A stretch of 64,000 nt of DNA from 14-2 sp963628035 (lineage in GTDB: Bacteria > Bacillota > Clostridia > Lachnospirales > Lachnospiraceae): the NCBI GenBank assembly GCA_963628035.1, contig CAVGED010000128.1:1-64000 (forward strand), given 5' to 3'. Numbering within the stretch: position 1 is the stretch's first letter; each line of letters starts with the position of its first letter. A program made the position numbers and the translations under genes. Shown here one piece after another: positions 1 to 8,969 of this stretch. The notes beneath the pieces were generated by a model, which saw nothing but the letters and a program-made list of their open reading frames with translations, had not been told where the DNA came from and ran no database searches.

Positions 1-75
1 CTGCAGAATCCAGATAAAGATGATAAATATATTCTGGAACAGTGCCAGAAGCAAGGAGATCGGATTAATAGATGA
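1..75 (+). CDS. 3' end of an unidentified protein (partial)
   Basis: The first 75 bases read as 24 codons followed by TGA, ending in residues DRINR. The rest of the gene lies outside the window. The fragment is hydrophilic and too short to assign to a family. A sigma-A-type promoter follows it, so the next gene starts its own transcript. Confidence 0.35.
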   Translation: MQNPDKDDKYILEQCQKQGDRINR

Positions 76-126
76 CTGGTATGGGAGACCTCATAAAATT
101 TGACACAAACATGCAACTAAAAACAG

Positions 127-154
127 TTGCATTCTTTCTCGTCTGTTGTATAAT
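127..154 (+). promoter_or_regulatory. sigma-A-type promoter for the SGNH hydrolase-truA-recJ run
   Basis: TTGCAT (127-132) and TATAAT (149-154) are separated by 16 bp. A ribosome binding site AAAGAGG at 195-201 and an ATG at 209 follow. It probably drives the three tightly packed genes downstream. Confidence 0.7.
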
Positions 155-208
155 ATGTTTATGAAACAGACGACAATGCGAAAAAAATTTATATAAAGAG
201 GTACCAAT

Positions 209-1003
209 ATGGATTTACAGTCAATTTTTCATAATGAATCAGAGAAACCCTTAGAACGGCTTATAGAAAACGGAGGATATACAGCAATCTTTCGGACGAT
301 CTGCTGCATCGGAGACAGCCTCTCCTCCGGGGAGTTTGAGGCCATGGGAGCGGACGGACAGCGCTCCTATCATGATATGTTTGAGTATTCCTGGGGACAG
401 TACATGGCCCGTACGTGCGGCAGCAAGGTCTATAATTTTTCTCGTGGCGGGATGACGGCCAAAGAATACTGTGACAGCTTTGCGGATGCGAATGGCTTCT
501 GGAATGCGGCATACGCCTCACAGGCATATATCCTGGCGCTTGGCGTGAATGATATCCTGGGACAGAACATGGAGATCGGCAATATCGGGGATGTGGATTT
601 TGCTGACTGGCACAATAATAAGAAGAATTTTATCGGCTATTACAGTGAGATCATCCAGCGGATGAAGGGGATGCAGCCGCGGGCGAAGTTCTTCCTTGTT
701 ACAATGCCGAGGGAGGACAAGGACACGGAGGAATGGACCCGGCGTAAGCAGGAGCATCGGAAGGTTCTTTATGATCTGGCTGCGAAGTTTGATAACACCT
801 ATGTCATTGACCTGCAGGAATACGCACCGGTATATGATAAGGAATTCAAGGAGAAGTTCTACCTGCTAGGGCACATGAATCCCATGGGATATCTGTTCAC
901 GGCGCAGGTTATCGCTTCTTATATCGATTATATCATACGCCACAATATGAAGGACTTCTTCGAGGTGGGTTATATCGGCACGGAGCTTCATGGCGAACAG
1001 TGA
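209..1003 (+). CDS. SGNH/GDSL-family hydrolase
   Basis: This 264-residue protein is probably a cytoplasmic esterase or acyl-hydrolase of the SGNH superfamily. The block I motif GDSLSSGE (about residues 36-43) carries the nucleophilic serine. GVND (about 112-115) is the block III Asn motif, and HMNPMGY near residue 226 is the C-terminal His block. There is no signal peptide. The start at 209 follows an AAAGAGG site. The end overlaps the longest possible truA frame, which suggests co-transcription with truA and recJ. The substrate cannot be predicted; SGNH enzymes act on lipids, acetylated sugars and short esters. Confidence 0.85.
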   Translation: MDLQSIFHNESEKPLERLIENGGYTAIFRTICCIGDSLSSGEFEAMGADGQRSYHDMFEYSWGQYMARTCGSKVYNFSRGGMTAKEYCDSFADANGFWNAAYASQAYILALGVNDILGQNMEIGNIGDVDFADWHNNKKNFIGYYSEIIQRMKGMQPRAKFFLVTMPREDKDTEEWTRRKQEHRKVLYDLAAKFDNTYVIDLQEYAPVYDKEFKEKFYLLGHMNPMGYLFTAQVIASYIDYIIRHNMKDFFEVGYIGTELHGEQ

Positions 1004-1022
1004 AGAAAGATCGGGGCAGACG

Positions 1023-1772
1023 ATGAATTATAAAATGACCGTACAATACGACGGAACCAGATACAAGGGCTGGCAGAGCCAGAGCAAGACAGAAGCCACC
1101 ATACAGGGGAAGCTTGCCGCTGTTCTGACGCAGTTTGCCGGCTATCCGGTAGAGATACAGGGCTCCGGACGGACAGATGCGGGTGTCCATGCCAGGGGGC
1201 AGGTGGCAAGCTTTACACTGAGGGAAGCCTGTGAACCCGGACAGATCATGGATTATGTAAATCGATATTTGCCGGAGGATATCGGCGTGACCGCCATTGT
1301 GGAGGCCACGCCGCGTTTTCATGCAAGGCTCAGTGCAGAGAAGAAGACATATGTATATCGGATCTGGAACAGTACACTGCCCAATGTATTTGAGCGCAGG
1401 TGGATGTATACCGTTGAGGAGCCTCTGGACATTGCAGCCATGCAGCAGGGGGCTCTTCTTGTTCTCGGAACCCATGATTTTGCCGCCTTCTGCGCTGTGA
1501 AGAAGAAAAAGAAGTCCACGGTGCGCACCATCTATGACCTTACGGTGGAATGCCTGGGGGAAGAGGTGCGCATCACCGTTACCGGCAATGGATTCCTGCA
1601 TCATATGGTGCGGATCCTGGCCGGAACGCTTGTGGAGATCGGTCTGGGAAAACGGAAACCTGCCGAGATACAGGATATTCTGGAGGGGAAGCTCCGGGAG
1701 AATGCCGGCGTCACTGCACCTGCCAAAGGACTGATCCTGTGGCAGGTCGAATATGCAAAGGAAATGAGATGA
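1023..1772 (+). CDS. truA: tRNA pseudouridine(38-40) synthase TruA
   Basis: TruA converts uridines 38-40 of the tRNA anticodon arm to pseudouridine. The N-terminal YDGTRYKGWQ block and the catalytic motif GSGRTDAGVHA, whose Asp is the nucleophile, are both present. The later motif GNGFLHHMVR is also typical. At about 249 residues the length is normal. The frame is open from an ATG at 990 that overlaps the upstream stop. I prefer 1023 because family members usually begin only a few residues before the YDGT block. Neither candidate start has a strong ribosome binding site. The gene is followed after 7 bp by recJ. Confidence 0.92.
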   Translation: MNYKMTVQYDGTRYKGWQSQSKTEATIQGKLAAVLTQFAGYPVEIQGSGRTDAGVHARGQVASFTLREACEPGQIMDYVNRYLPEDIGVTAIVEATPRFHARLSAEKKTYVYRIWNSTLPNVFERRWMYTVEEPLDIAAMQQGALLVLGTHDFAAFCAVKKKKKSTVRTIYDLTVECLGEEVRITVTGNGFLHHMVRILAGTLVEIGLGKRKPAEIQDILEGKLRENAGVTAPAKGLILWQVEYAKEMR

Positions 1773-1779
1773 AGGAAAG

Positions 1780-3546
1780 ATGGAAAAGTGGATGGTAATG
1801 GCCAAACGGGCTGATTTTAAGAGGATAGGGGAACAGTTTTCCATCGATCCGGTGGTGGCAAGGATCATCCGCAACCGGGACGTGGTTGGGGAGGATGCCA
1901 TTGCCGCATATTTAAACGGCGATGTAACCATGCTTCATGACCCCAGAACCATGAAGGATCTGGAAAAAGCAGTCGCTATCCTGATGGGGAAGATAAGAGA
2001 GAACAAGAAGATACGTGTGATCGGAGATTACGATATTGATGGCGTTATGTCAACCTATATTCTGACAGATGCGCTTAAGAGCTGTGGCGCCCGGGTGGAC
2101 AACGCCATCCCCGATCGGATTGCAGACGGTTACGGCCTGAACGAGCGCCTGATCACGGAGGCAAAAGAGGCAGGCGTTGACACGATCCTCACCTGTGACA
2201 ATGGCATTGCAGCAGGTGCAGAGATCGCATTGGGAAAATCCCTGGGACTCACTGTAATCGTGACGGATCACCACGAGGTTCCCTATGATGAGACTGCGGA
2301 GGGGCGAATCTATAAGCTTCCCTGCGCCGATGCAGTGGTGAATCCCAAGCAGGAAGACTGTCCCTATCCCTTCAAGGGGCTGTGCGGTGCAGGGGTGGCC
2401 TACAAGCTGGTGCAGGTACTCTTCGAGGAGCTTGGCAGGAGCCGGGAGGAGATTCTTCATTACCTTCCCTACGCAGCCTTTGCCACGGTGGGAGACGTGA
2501 TGGATCTCATCGGGGAGAACCGTATCCTGGTGAAGGAAGGATTAAAGAGACTGCGCCGGACGGACAATCAGGGGCTGCATGCGCTGATGATGCAGAATCA
2601 ACTGCTGCCGGAGAATATCAAGGCTTATCATATCGGGTTTATCTTAGGCCCCTGCCTCAACGCCAGCGGCCGCCTGGATACAGCGGTGCGTGCTTTGCGG
2701 CTGCTGCAGGCGAGAGACGAGAAGGAGGCCGTGGAGCTGGCAAAGGATCTGACGGACTTAAACGCCAGCCGGAAGGACATGACTGCCAAGGGGGTGGAGC
2801 AGGCCAATCTTCTGGCAGCGGAGGCTGTCGCTGCCGGCGACAAGGTGCTGGTGCTGTTCCTGCCGGACTGTCACGAGAGCCTGGCAGGTATCATCGCGGG
2901 GCGTATCCGTGAGAAGTACAACCGTCCGGTATTCGTGCTGACAAGAAGCGAGGAAGGCGTCAAGGGCTCCGGGCGCTCCATTGAAGCTTACTCCATGTAT
3001 GAAGAGCTGTGTAAAGTCAAGGAGCTTTTCACCAGATTTGGCGGCCATCCCATGGCAGCCGGATTGTCCCTGGCAGAGGAAAACGTGCCGGTGCTGCGAA
3101 GACGCCTCAATGAGCTGACTGCGCTTACCGAGGAGAACTTCATTCCCAAGATCATGATCGACGTGCCTATGCCCATCGACTACATAACGCCGGAGCTGGT
3201 GGAACAGCTCTCCCTGCTGGAGCCCTTTGGCAAGGGAAATGAGAAGCCTGTGTTTGCCGATAAGGGCCTGGAGCTTCTGTCTGCACGGATTCTTGGGAAA
3301 AACAGGAATGTGTGCAAAATGCAGGTGAGAAGCAGCCTTGGCAGGACCATGGAGGCCATGTATTTCGGCGATATGGAGCAATTCACGGCATATATGGCAG
3401 AAAAGTATACCAGGGACGCCGTGCAGGCGTTGTTCGACGGAAGACCCCAAGGTGTGCCCATCGTTATGTCCTTTGTATATTATCCTGAGATAAATCACTT
3501 TAATGGGCGTGATACACTCCAGATCGTGGTGAAAAACTATAGTTAA
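1780..3546 (+). CDS. recJ: single-stranded-DNA exonuclease RecJ
   Basis: RecJ is a 5'-3' single-strand-specific exonuclease used in recombination and repair. The DHH phosphoesterase motifs are clear: GDYDIDG near residue 88, CDNG near 140, TDHH near 162 and NPK near 186. The DHHA1 region carries GSGRSIEAYSMYE and FGGHPMAAG (about 390-427), followed by an OB-like C-terminal part. The length of 588 residues is normal. An AAGGAAAG site precedes the start. It lies 7 bp after truA in the same transcript. Confidence 0.92.
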   Translation: MEKWMVMAKRADFKRIGEQFSIDPVVARIIRNRDVVGEDAIAAYLNGDVTMLHDPRTMKDLEKAVAILMGKIRENKKIRVIGDYDIDGVMSTYILTDALKSCGARVDNAIPDRIADGYGLNERLITEAKEAGVDTILTCDNGIAAGAEIALGKSLGLTVIVTDHHEVPYDETAEGRIYKLPCADAVVNPKQEDCPYPFKGLCGAGVAYKLVQVLFEELGRSREEILHYLPYAAFATVGDVMDLIGENRILVKEGLKRLRRTDNQGLHALMMQNQLLPENIKAYHIGFILGPCLNASGRLDTAVRALRLLQARDEKEAVELAKDLTDLNASRKDMTAKGVEQANLLAAEAVAAGDKVLVLFLPDCHESLAGIIAGRIREKYNRPVFVLTRSEEGVKGSGRSIEAYSMYEELCKVKELFTRFGGHPMAAGLSLAEENVPVLRRRLNELTALTEENFIPKIMIDVPMPIDYITPELVEQLSLLEPFGKGNEKPVFADKGLELLSARILGKNRNVCKMQVRSSLGRTMEAMYFGDMEQFTAYMAEKYTRDAVQALFDGRPQGVPIVMSFVYYPEINHFNGRDTLQIVVKNYS

Positions 3547-3784
3547 ACCTTAAAATTCTCTTAAAGCAGGCCGGATAGCTTGCTTATTTCGCGAAAAGGG
3601 GGTAAAATGTTCACGAAAGCAATGAGCAGTGCCAAGACGAGCGGGAATAAAATGGCTGCTTGCAGACATTTTTATTCATGATCGGCTTGATAGGGCGAAT
3701 GCCTGTGAGCGAGATGGAGCGAAGCGGAATCGAGCTCGCACTGCAAACCGTAGCTGCAAAAGAAGAGGCGAAAGGAGAAGCGCC
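3547..3784. other. intergenic region with an inverted GC-rich segment
   Basis: This 238 bp holds no supported gene. A segment at about 3700-3755 has imperfectly inverted arms (GAGCGAG... and ...CTCGC) enclosing repeated GAGCGAAGCG-like words. It resembles the small dispersed hairpin repeats of Clostridia. A frame runs through the region into the downstream hydrolase, but it has no ribosome binding site and reads as basic low-complexity sequence. Confidence 0.4.
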
Positions 3785-4720
3785 ATGGCGAAAGTTACAT
3801 TTACCTTCTTGTCGGCAGACAAGAAAACATCGATCCATTGTGTAAGCTGGGAACCGGAGAATAAGGATTTCCGGGGTATCCTGCAGATCACCCACGGTAT
3901 GGTGGAATACATTGAGCGTTACGAGGGGTTTGCCAAATTCCTGAATACCAAGGGTTATCTTGTGGTCGGACACGATCATCTGGGGCACGGTGAGTCCGTG
4001 AACACGCCGGAGGACTGGGGGTTCTTTGCCGAGGAAAACGGCAGTGATGTGTTGGTGGAGGATATGCATTCCTTAAGGACAATCGTTCAGGAGAGATTTC
4101 CCGGTGTCCCCTATTTTATGCTGGGGCACAGCATGGGTTCTTTTTTACTGCGGAAGTACCTGTGCATACATGGGGATAACCTGCGGGGAGCCATTATCAT
4201 GGGAACCGGCGATCAGCCGGATGGGGTACTTAAGTTTGGGAAGGGATTGTGCCGGACCATGGCGAAGGTTCATGGCTGGCATTACCGCAGCGGCCTGATC
4301 CAGAAGATGGCTTTCGCAGGAAATGACAACAAGTTCCGCGGAGAGAGTCTGAAGAATAGCTGGCTGACCAAGGATGTGGAAGTGGTGAAGGCCTATTCCG
4401 AAAGTCCCAAGTGTACCTTTGTCTTTACCCTGAACGGATTTTATAACCTGTTTGATACGATCTGGTATGATAACCGCCCGGAGAATCTGGCGCAGATGCC
4501 AAAGAAGCTTCCGCTGTTCTTTGTCTCAGGAGAGGACGATCCGGTGGGCTCCTTCGGAAAGGGCGTCAAGCAGGTATACGACCGATATGAGAAGCTGGGG
4601 ATGGTTGACATAACCTGGAAGCTGTATCCTACCGATCGGCATGAGATCTTAAATGAGCTGGATAGAGAACAGGTGTATGAGGATCTGTATAACTGGCTGG
4701 AGGTTCGCCTTACAACATAA
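3785..4720 (+). CDS. alpha/beta hydrolase (monoacylglycerol lipase / lysophospholipase type)
   Basis: The 311-residue protein belongs to the serine-hydrolase group that cleaves monoacylglycerols or lysophospholipids. ITHGMVEY near residue 40 is the oxyanion-loop motif. GHSMGS near residue 116 is the nucleophile elbow. GEDDPVG supplies the likely acid and DRHEILNE the catalytic His. I place the start at 3785, where AAAGGAG sits 7 bp upstream, rather than at 3629. No signal peptide is visible. A DUF1002 gene starts 17 bp downstream, so the two are probably co-transcribed. Confidence 0.85.
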   Translation: MAKVTFTFLSADKKTSIHCVSWEPENKDFRGILQITHGMVEYIERYEGFAKFLNTKGYLVVGHDHLGHGESVNTPEDWGFFAEENGSDVLVEDMHSLRTIVQERFPGVPYFMLGHSMGSFLLRKYLCIHGDNLRGAIIMGTGDQPDGVLKFGKGLCRTMAKVHGWHYRSGLIQKMAFAGNDNKFRGESLKNSWLTKDVEVVKAYSESPKCTFVFTLNGFYNLFDTIWYDNRPENLAQMPKKLPLFFVSGEDDPVGSFGKGVKQVYDRYEKLGMVDITWKLYPTDRHEILNELDREQVYEDLYNWLEVRLTT

Positions 4721-4737
4721 AGAAAGAGGTAATCTGC

Positions 4738-5703
4738 GTGAAAAGAAGAGCATTGACATTTTTAATTGCAGTATGTATCATGATATCCCCCATGACGGTT
4801 TTGGCACGGGATGATGGCTCTAAGGAGAATCGTACCGAACAGGAGCTCCTGAATCAGAAGGCGGCGGTTGCCGGACAGGATGGGGAGGTTACGGAGCCCA
4901 TCACTAAGGAGGATAAGCCGTATCTCTCTCTGGGAGGCAACCTGACGGAGGAACAGCGCAATACAGTACTGCAGCTGATGGGGATCGATCCTTCCGAACT
5001 GTCGGAGTATGACGTTATTTATACTACGATTGACGAGGAGTATCAGTATCTTGGCAATTATCTGTCCTCCGATACCATCGGGAAGCGGTCTCTCTCTTCC
5101 GTAGTGGTGGTGAAGCGGGAGCAGGGGCATGGAATTAATATCACCACCAAGAATATTTCCTATTGTACCGTCGGCATGTATAAAAATGCCTTGATCACTG
5201 CGGGCATTACGGATGCAGACATTATCGTCGCGGCACCCTTCTCCATCTCCGGGACGGGAGCGCTTGTGGGAACCATGAAGGCATACGCTGTGATGACCGG
5301 GGAAGAGGTTTCCGAGGAAAATATGGATGCTGCATTAAACGAGCTGGTGGTGACCGGAGACCTGGCAGATACCATAGGCGATTCCGAACAGGTGGAGGAG
5401 TTCATTGCCTACCTGAAGCAGCAGATCGTGGAGCGAGGCCTTAAGACCGAGGAGGATATCCGGGCGCTTATCAAGGAGGCCAGCAAGAAGTTCGATATCT
5501 CTCTGAGCGAGGAGCAGATCCGGGATATCGTAGCGCTGCTCCAGAAGATCGGCAATCTTGATCTGGATATCGATACATTGGTGAGTCAGGCCAGGGATCT
5601 GTATGACCGAATTGCTGACATTGGAAGGTCCAGCGGATTTTTTGACAAGATCGCAGAGTTTTTCCGGGCGATCCTGGATTTCTTTAAGAACTTATTCTCA
5701 TAA
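4738..5703 (+). CDS. DUF1002-family secreted protein
   Basis: This is a 321-residue protein with an N-terminal signal peptide (basic start, hydrophobic core to about residue 20, then ALAR-like cleavage). The body matches the DUF1002 family of Firmicutes, whose function is unknown. It has the typical blocks GNLTEEQR, SSVVVVKREQGHGI and VAAPFSISGTGAL. The C-terminal third is predicted helical and ends with an amphipathic segment. The start is GTG at 4738 behind AAAGAGGT. It lies between the hydrolase and a wall amidase, which fits a cell-envelope role; that is inference. Confidence 0.8.
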   Translation: MKRRALTFLIAVCIMISPMTVLARDDGSKENRTEQELLNQKAAVAGQDGEVTEPITKEDKPYLSLGGNLTEEQRNTVLQLMGIDPSELSEYDVIYTTIDEEYQYLGNYLSSDTIGKRSLSSVVVVKREQGHGINITTKNISYCTVGMYKNALITAGITDADIIVAAPFSISGTGALVGTMKAYAVMTGEEVSEENMDAALNELVVTGDLADTIGDSEQVEEFIAYLKQQIVERGLKTEEDIRALIKEASKKFDISLSEEQIRDIVALLQKIGNLDLDIDTLVSQARDLYDRIADIGRSSGFFDKIAEFFRAILDFFKNLFS

Positions 5704-5724
5704 AAAGCAGAGGAACTGATTGCA

Positions 5725-6462
5725 ATGAGTACGGATGAGGCACGCCGACGCAGGAATGCCAGGGAGCGTAGACAGAGAAAGAAGATAAGACGGACGATAC
5801 AACTGGCACGGCGGGTAGCCTTGTGCATTGTGGCAGTGGTTCTGATCCTTGTGGCGGGCAGTGCAATTGCACGGGCGCAGGACAGAAGGCAGCAAAATCG
5901 GTATCTGGAGGGGGTATTTGCGAAGAAGGTGGGCGATATGCCACAGATCGACGTTCAGCTTCTGACAGCCAATCCCTATTCCAGACCGCAGACAAAGTTA
6001 AAGAAAGTGAAGGGACTGGTCATCCATTATGTGGCAAATCCGGGGACTACAGCACAGCAGAATCGCAACTATTTTGAAGGGCTGAAGGATTCTAAGACGA
6101 CCAAGGCCAGCAGCCACTTCATCATCGGACTGGACGGCGAGATCATCCAGTGTATACCCAGCGGAGAGATTGCGTACGCCTCCAACGAGCGCAATGAGGA
6201 TACCCTGTCCATCGAGTGCTGTCATCCCGATGCAACCGGGAAATTCAATCAGGAAACCTATGATTCGCTGGTTCACCTTACAGCCTGGCTGTGCGGAAAG
6301 TTCGATCTGACCACCAGGGACGTGATCCGGCATTATGACGTTACCGGGAAACAGTGTCCCCTGTATTATGTGGAGAACCCTAAGGCCTGGCAGCAATTCC
6401 TGACGGATGTGCAGGATTACATAGAAAGAAATGGCGAGGAAGAAAATGGAAAAATTGATTGA
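5725..6462 (+). CDS. N-acetylmuramoyl-L-alanine amidase, membrane-anchored
   Basis: This 245-residue protein starts with a very basic cytoplasmic stretch and one membrane segment (about residues 30-48), so the enzyme domain would face the wall. The domain is Amidase_2/PGRP-like. VIHYVAN supplies the first zinc His. SSHFIIGLDGEIIQCIP is the family core. RHYDVTGKQCP supplies the second His and the Cys ligand. It should cleave the bond between muramic acid and L-Ala of peptidoglycan. Its last 32 bases overlap the next gene, showing translational coupling. Confidence 0.88.
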   Translation: MSTDEARRRRNARERRQRKKIRRTIQLARRVALCIVAVVLILVAGSAIARAQDRRQQNRYLEGVFAKKVGDMPQIDVQLLTANPYSRPQTKLKKVKGLVIHYVANPGTTAQQNRNYFEGLKDSKTTKASSHFIIGLDGEIIQCIPSGEIAYASNERNEDTLSIECCHPDATGKFNQETYDSLVHLTAWLCGKFDLTTRDVIRHYDVTGKQCPLYYVENPKAWQQFLTDVQDYIERNGEEENGKID

Positions 6463-8056
6463 AGCGATTCTACAGAACAGAGATATCCGCGTGAATCTCA
6501 TAGAGATAAGACAGCGCATGAAGCAGCCTGGGGAGAGAGAAGTGTTCCTCAGGCTTCTTTCCGATACACCGGAATTATCCGGTGCGCTGCGTGGTCTGCT
6601 GGCAGATGAGGATCCCAAGGTGCGCAAGAATGCCGCACTGATCATCGGAGAAGCAAACGCAGGAGAGAGCCTGCTGGCGCTGTATGAGGCCTACCGGCAG
6701 GAAGAGACGCTTTTCATCCGTGGGGATTACCTCAAGGCAATGGGACAGATGGATTATCGGCCGCTTCTTGGCAAGCTGAAGGAGCGTCTGGAGGAGATGA
6801 AGGATCAGGAGGTGCCCCAGGAGGAATTGAAGCATTACCGGGAGGAGATGACACAGCTTCAGAAGCTGCTGCTTAAGATGCAGCCGGGGAAGAAGCATGT
6901 GTTTACCGGAATGGATGGGCGGTATGATGTCCTGCTGACCTGCAATCGGAATTTCCGGGAGGTGACGGCACGGCAAGTGAACGGAGAGGCGCAGAAAACG
7001 AGTGCCGGGAAGCTTCCGACATTGCAGAATGTGAAGGATGAGAAGAAGCCGGACGGATGGGGAAGCATGGTGTCGTTGGGCGTGCGTGTGCGCCGGGCGG
7101 ATCTTCGGCAGATCTTCCGGGTGCGTACCTTCCGGGAGCTGCTGTTCGTCTTGAACGTCACTGCCATAGGGCCGGAACCGGAAGAGGCGGCGCGTGCCCT
7201 TGCAGGTTCGAATCTCCTGTCGCTGCTTGTGAGAGGACATGATCCGAAGAGGGAAAATGATCTGGTGCAGAGCCGAGGTCGCGAGAAGAGTGCCCCCACA
7301 GAACCCTTCCGCTTCCGAATCACGGTTATCGGCAAAATGCCCCTGGATAAGCGCAGCACTTTTATACGGAAATGTTCCTTTGCTCTGGAACAGGCAAGCG
7401 GGCGGAAGCTTCTGAATTCCGCTTCCGATTACGAGGTCGAGCTTCGTCTGATGGAGCGTAAGGACGGGACGTTCCTGCCGCTGCTGAAGCTGCATACCTT
7501 AAAGGATCCGCGCTTTTCCTACCGCAGGGAGAGCATTGCGGCCTCCATCCACCCATCAGACGCAGCGCTGATCGCGGCACTGACCTGGCCATATCTTATA
7601 GAGGATGCCCAGGTGTTGGATCCGTTCTGCGGCGTGGGGACCATGCTGGTGGAACGTGATATCGCAAGGAGCGCAAAGGGACTCTTTGGCGTTGATATAT
7701 TCGGGGAAGCCATAGAGAAGGCCAGGGAAAATGCAAAGCTGGCTGAAAAAGAGATTCATTATGTAAACCGCGATTTCTTTGATTTTACCCACAAGGGACT
7801 GTTTGACGAGATATTCACCAACATGCCGATCCGTGGCAAGAAGACCAGGGAGGAGCAGGATGCTTTCTACCAGAGCTTCTTTGAGAAGGCAGAGGATGTG
7901 TTAAAGCCGGGCGGAATCATGGTACTCTATTCCAACGAGAAGGGCTTTATCAAGAAGCAGCTTCGCCTGCGGGAGGAGTGGAAGCTGGTGAATGAGTTCT
8001 GCCTGAATGAGAAGGAGGATTTCTCGGTGTATGTGATCCGGTTAAGGGAGAAGTAG
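6431..8056 (+). CDS. HEAT-repeat / THUMP-like fused SAM-dependent methyltransferase
   Basis: This 541-residue protein has three parts. Residues 1-140 are helical and HEAT-like (LLADEDPKVRKNAALIIGEA). The middle is a variable, possibly THUMP-like RNA-binding region. Residues from about 390 form a Rossmann methyltransferase with motif I DPFCGVGTMLVE, as in THUMP-associated RNA methylases such as RlmL/TrmN. The usual NPPY motif of N-methylating members is replaced by NMPIR near residue 459, so the modified atom is uncertain. It overlaps the amidase gene by 32 bp. A start at the next Met (6446) is also possible. Confidence 0.75.
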   Translation: MARKKMEKLIEAILQNRDIRVNLIEIRQRMKQPGEREVFLRLLSDTPELSGALRGLLADEDPKVRKNAALIIGEANAGESLLALYEAYRQEETLFIRGDYLKAMGQMDYRPLLGKLKERLEEMKDQEVPQEELKHYREEMTQLQKLLLKMQPGKKHVFTGMDGRYDVLLTCNRNFREVTARQVNGEAQKTSAGKLPTLQNVKDEKKPDGWGSMVSLGVRVRRADLRQIFRVRTFRELLFVLNVTAIGPEPEEAARALAGSNLLSLLVRGHDPKRENDLVQSRGREKSAPTEPFRFRITVIGKMPLDKRSTFIRKCSFALEQASGRKLLNSASDYEVELRLMERKDGTFLPLLKLHTLKDPRFSYRRESIAASIHPSDAALIAALTWPYLIEDAQVLDPFCGVGTMLVERDIARSAKGLFGVDIFGEAIEKARENAKLAEKEIHYVNRDFFDFTHKGLFDEIFTNMPIRGKKTREEQDAFYQSFFEKAEDVLKPGGIMVLYSNEKGFIKKQLRLREEWKLVNEFCLNEKEDFSVYVIRLREK

Positions 8057-8060
8057 GAGG

Positions 8061-8079
8061 CTGGGGTATATTACCCCAG
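8061..8079. terminator. bidirectional hairpin between convergent genes
   Basis: CTGGGG and CCCCAG pair around a 7-base loop. The hairpin lies 4 bp after the methyltransferase stop and overlaps the xth stop codon. There is no strong T tract, so termination strength is uncertain. Confidence 0.45.
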
Positions 8080-8826
8080 TAGCTCCAGTTCTACCGGGCA
8101 ATGATCCGAGCCAAACACCTCGGTATGGATTCTTGCGTCCACCAGCCGGCCCTTCAGATCCTCCGAGACCACGAAGTAGTCGATGCGCCATCCGGCATTC
8201 TTTTCCCGGGCCTTGAAGCGGTAGGACCACCAGGAATAGATGCCCTGTGTATCCGGATAGAGGCAGCGGAAGGTGTCGATGTAGCCGTGTGACAGCATAG
8301 CTGTGAATTTCCCACGCTCTTCATCGGTGAATCCGGCGTTTTTGCGGTTGGTCTTGGGGTTCTTCAGGTCGATCTCCTGATGCGCCACATTCAGGTCGCC
8401 GCAGAAGATCACTGACTTCTTCGCCTTCAACTCGTCCAGATAGGCCAGGAAAGCGTCCTCCCACTCCATGCGGTAGGAAAGCCTTGCCAGCTCATCCTGG
8501 GAGTTGGGCGTATAGCAGGTGACGATATAGAAGTCTGGGTATTCCAGCGTGATGACACGGCCCTCGTGATCGTGCTCAGCGATTCCGATTCCATAAGAGA
8601 CGGACAACGGCTCCTGCTTGGCAAAAATGGCCGTGCCGGAGTATCCCTTCTTCTCGGCATAGTTCCAATATTGATGATAACCGGGCAGGTCAAGATCGAG
8701 TTGACCTGCCTGCATCTTTGTCTCCTGCAGGCAGAAGATATCGGCATCGGCCTCGGTAAAGAAGTCCATAAAGCCTTTCTGAACACAGGCCCGAAGCCCG
8801 TTGACATTCCAGGATATGAGTTTCAT
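8071..8826 (-). CDS. xth: exodeoxyribonuclease III (AP endonuclease)
   Basis: Exonuclease III-family AP endonuclease acts in base-excision repair by nicking abasic sites and trimming 3' ends. The hallmark motifs are WNVNGLRA at the N-terminus, LQETKMQ with the metal-binding Glu, GDLNVAH in the centre, and SDHCPVELEL with the catalytic Asp-His at the C-terminus. The length of 251 residues is normal. AAAGGAAG precedes the start. A TATACT box about 45 bp upstream is a possible -10, but I see no convincing -35. Confidence 0.93.
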   Translation of the reverse strand: MKLISWNVNGLRACVQKGFMDFFTEADADIFCLQETKMQAGQLDLDLPGYHQYWNYAEKKGYSGTAIFAKQEPLSVSYGIGIAEHDHEGRVITLEYPDFYIVTCYTPNSQDELARLSYRMEWEDAFLAYLDELKAKKSVIFCGDLNVAHQEIDLKNPKTNRKNAGFTDEERGKFTAMLSHGYIDTFRCLYPDTQGIYSWWSYRFKAREKNAGWRIDYFVVSEDLKGRLVDARIHTEVFGSDHCPVELELLG

Positions 8827-8969
8827 CTGCGCACTTCCTTTCTATACTTGTGTTTTCCCTTAGTATACCATCTCGACTAACGTCTCGATGGAGATACTCG
8901 TCAAATGTCTGCGCATGCAAGCATGGCAACCATTTTCCTCGTTATTATACCATAATATATAGCTCTTGA

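Noticed and set aside
933..1931. Long minus-strand open frame of 332 codons opposite truA
   Set aside because: It is a codon-bias shadow of truA, with no ribosome binding site and no family resemblance.
3629..3784. N-terminal extension of the alpha/beta hydrolase
   Set aside because: It reads as basic low-complexity sequence with no ribosome binding site. AAAGGAG lies before 3785, where family similarity starts.
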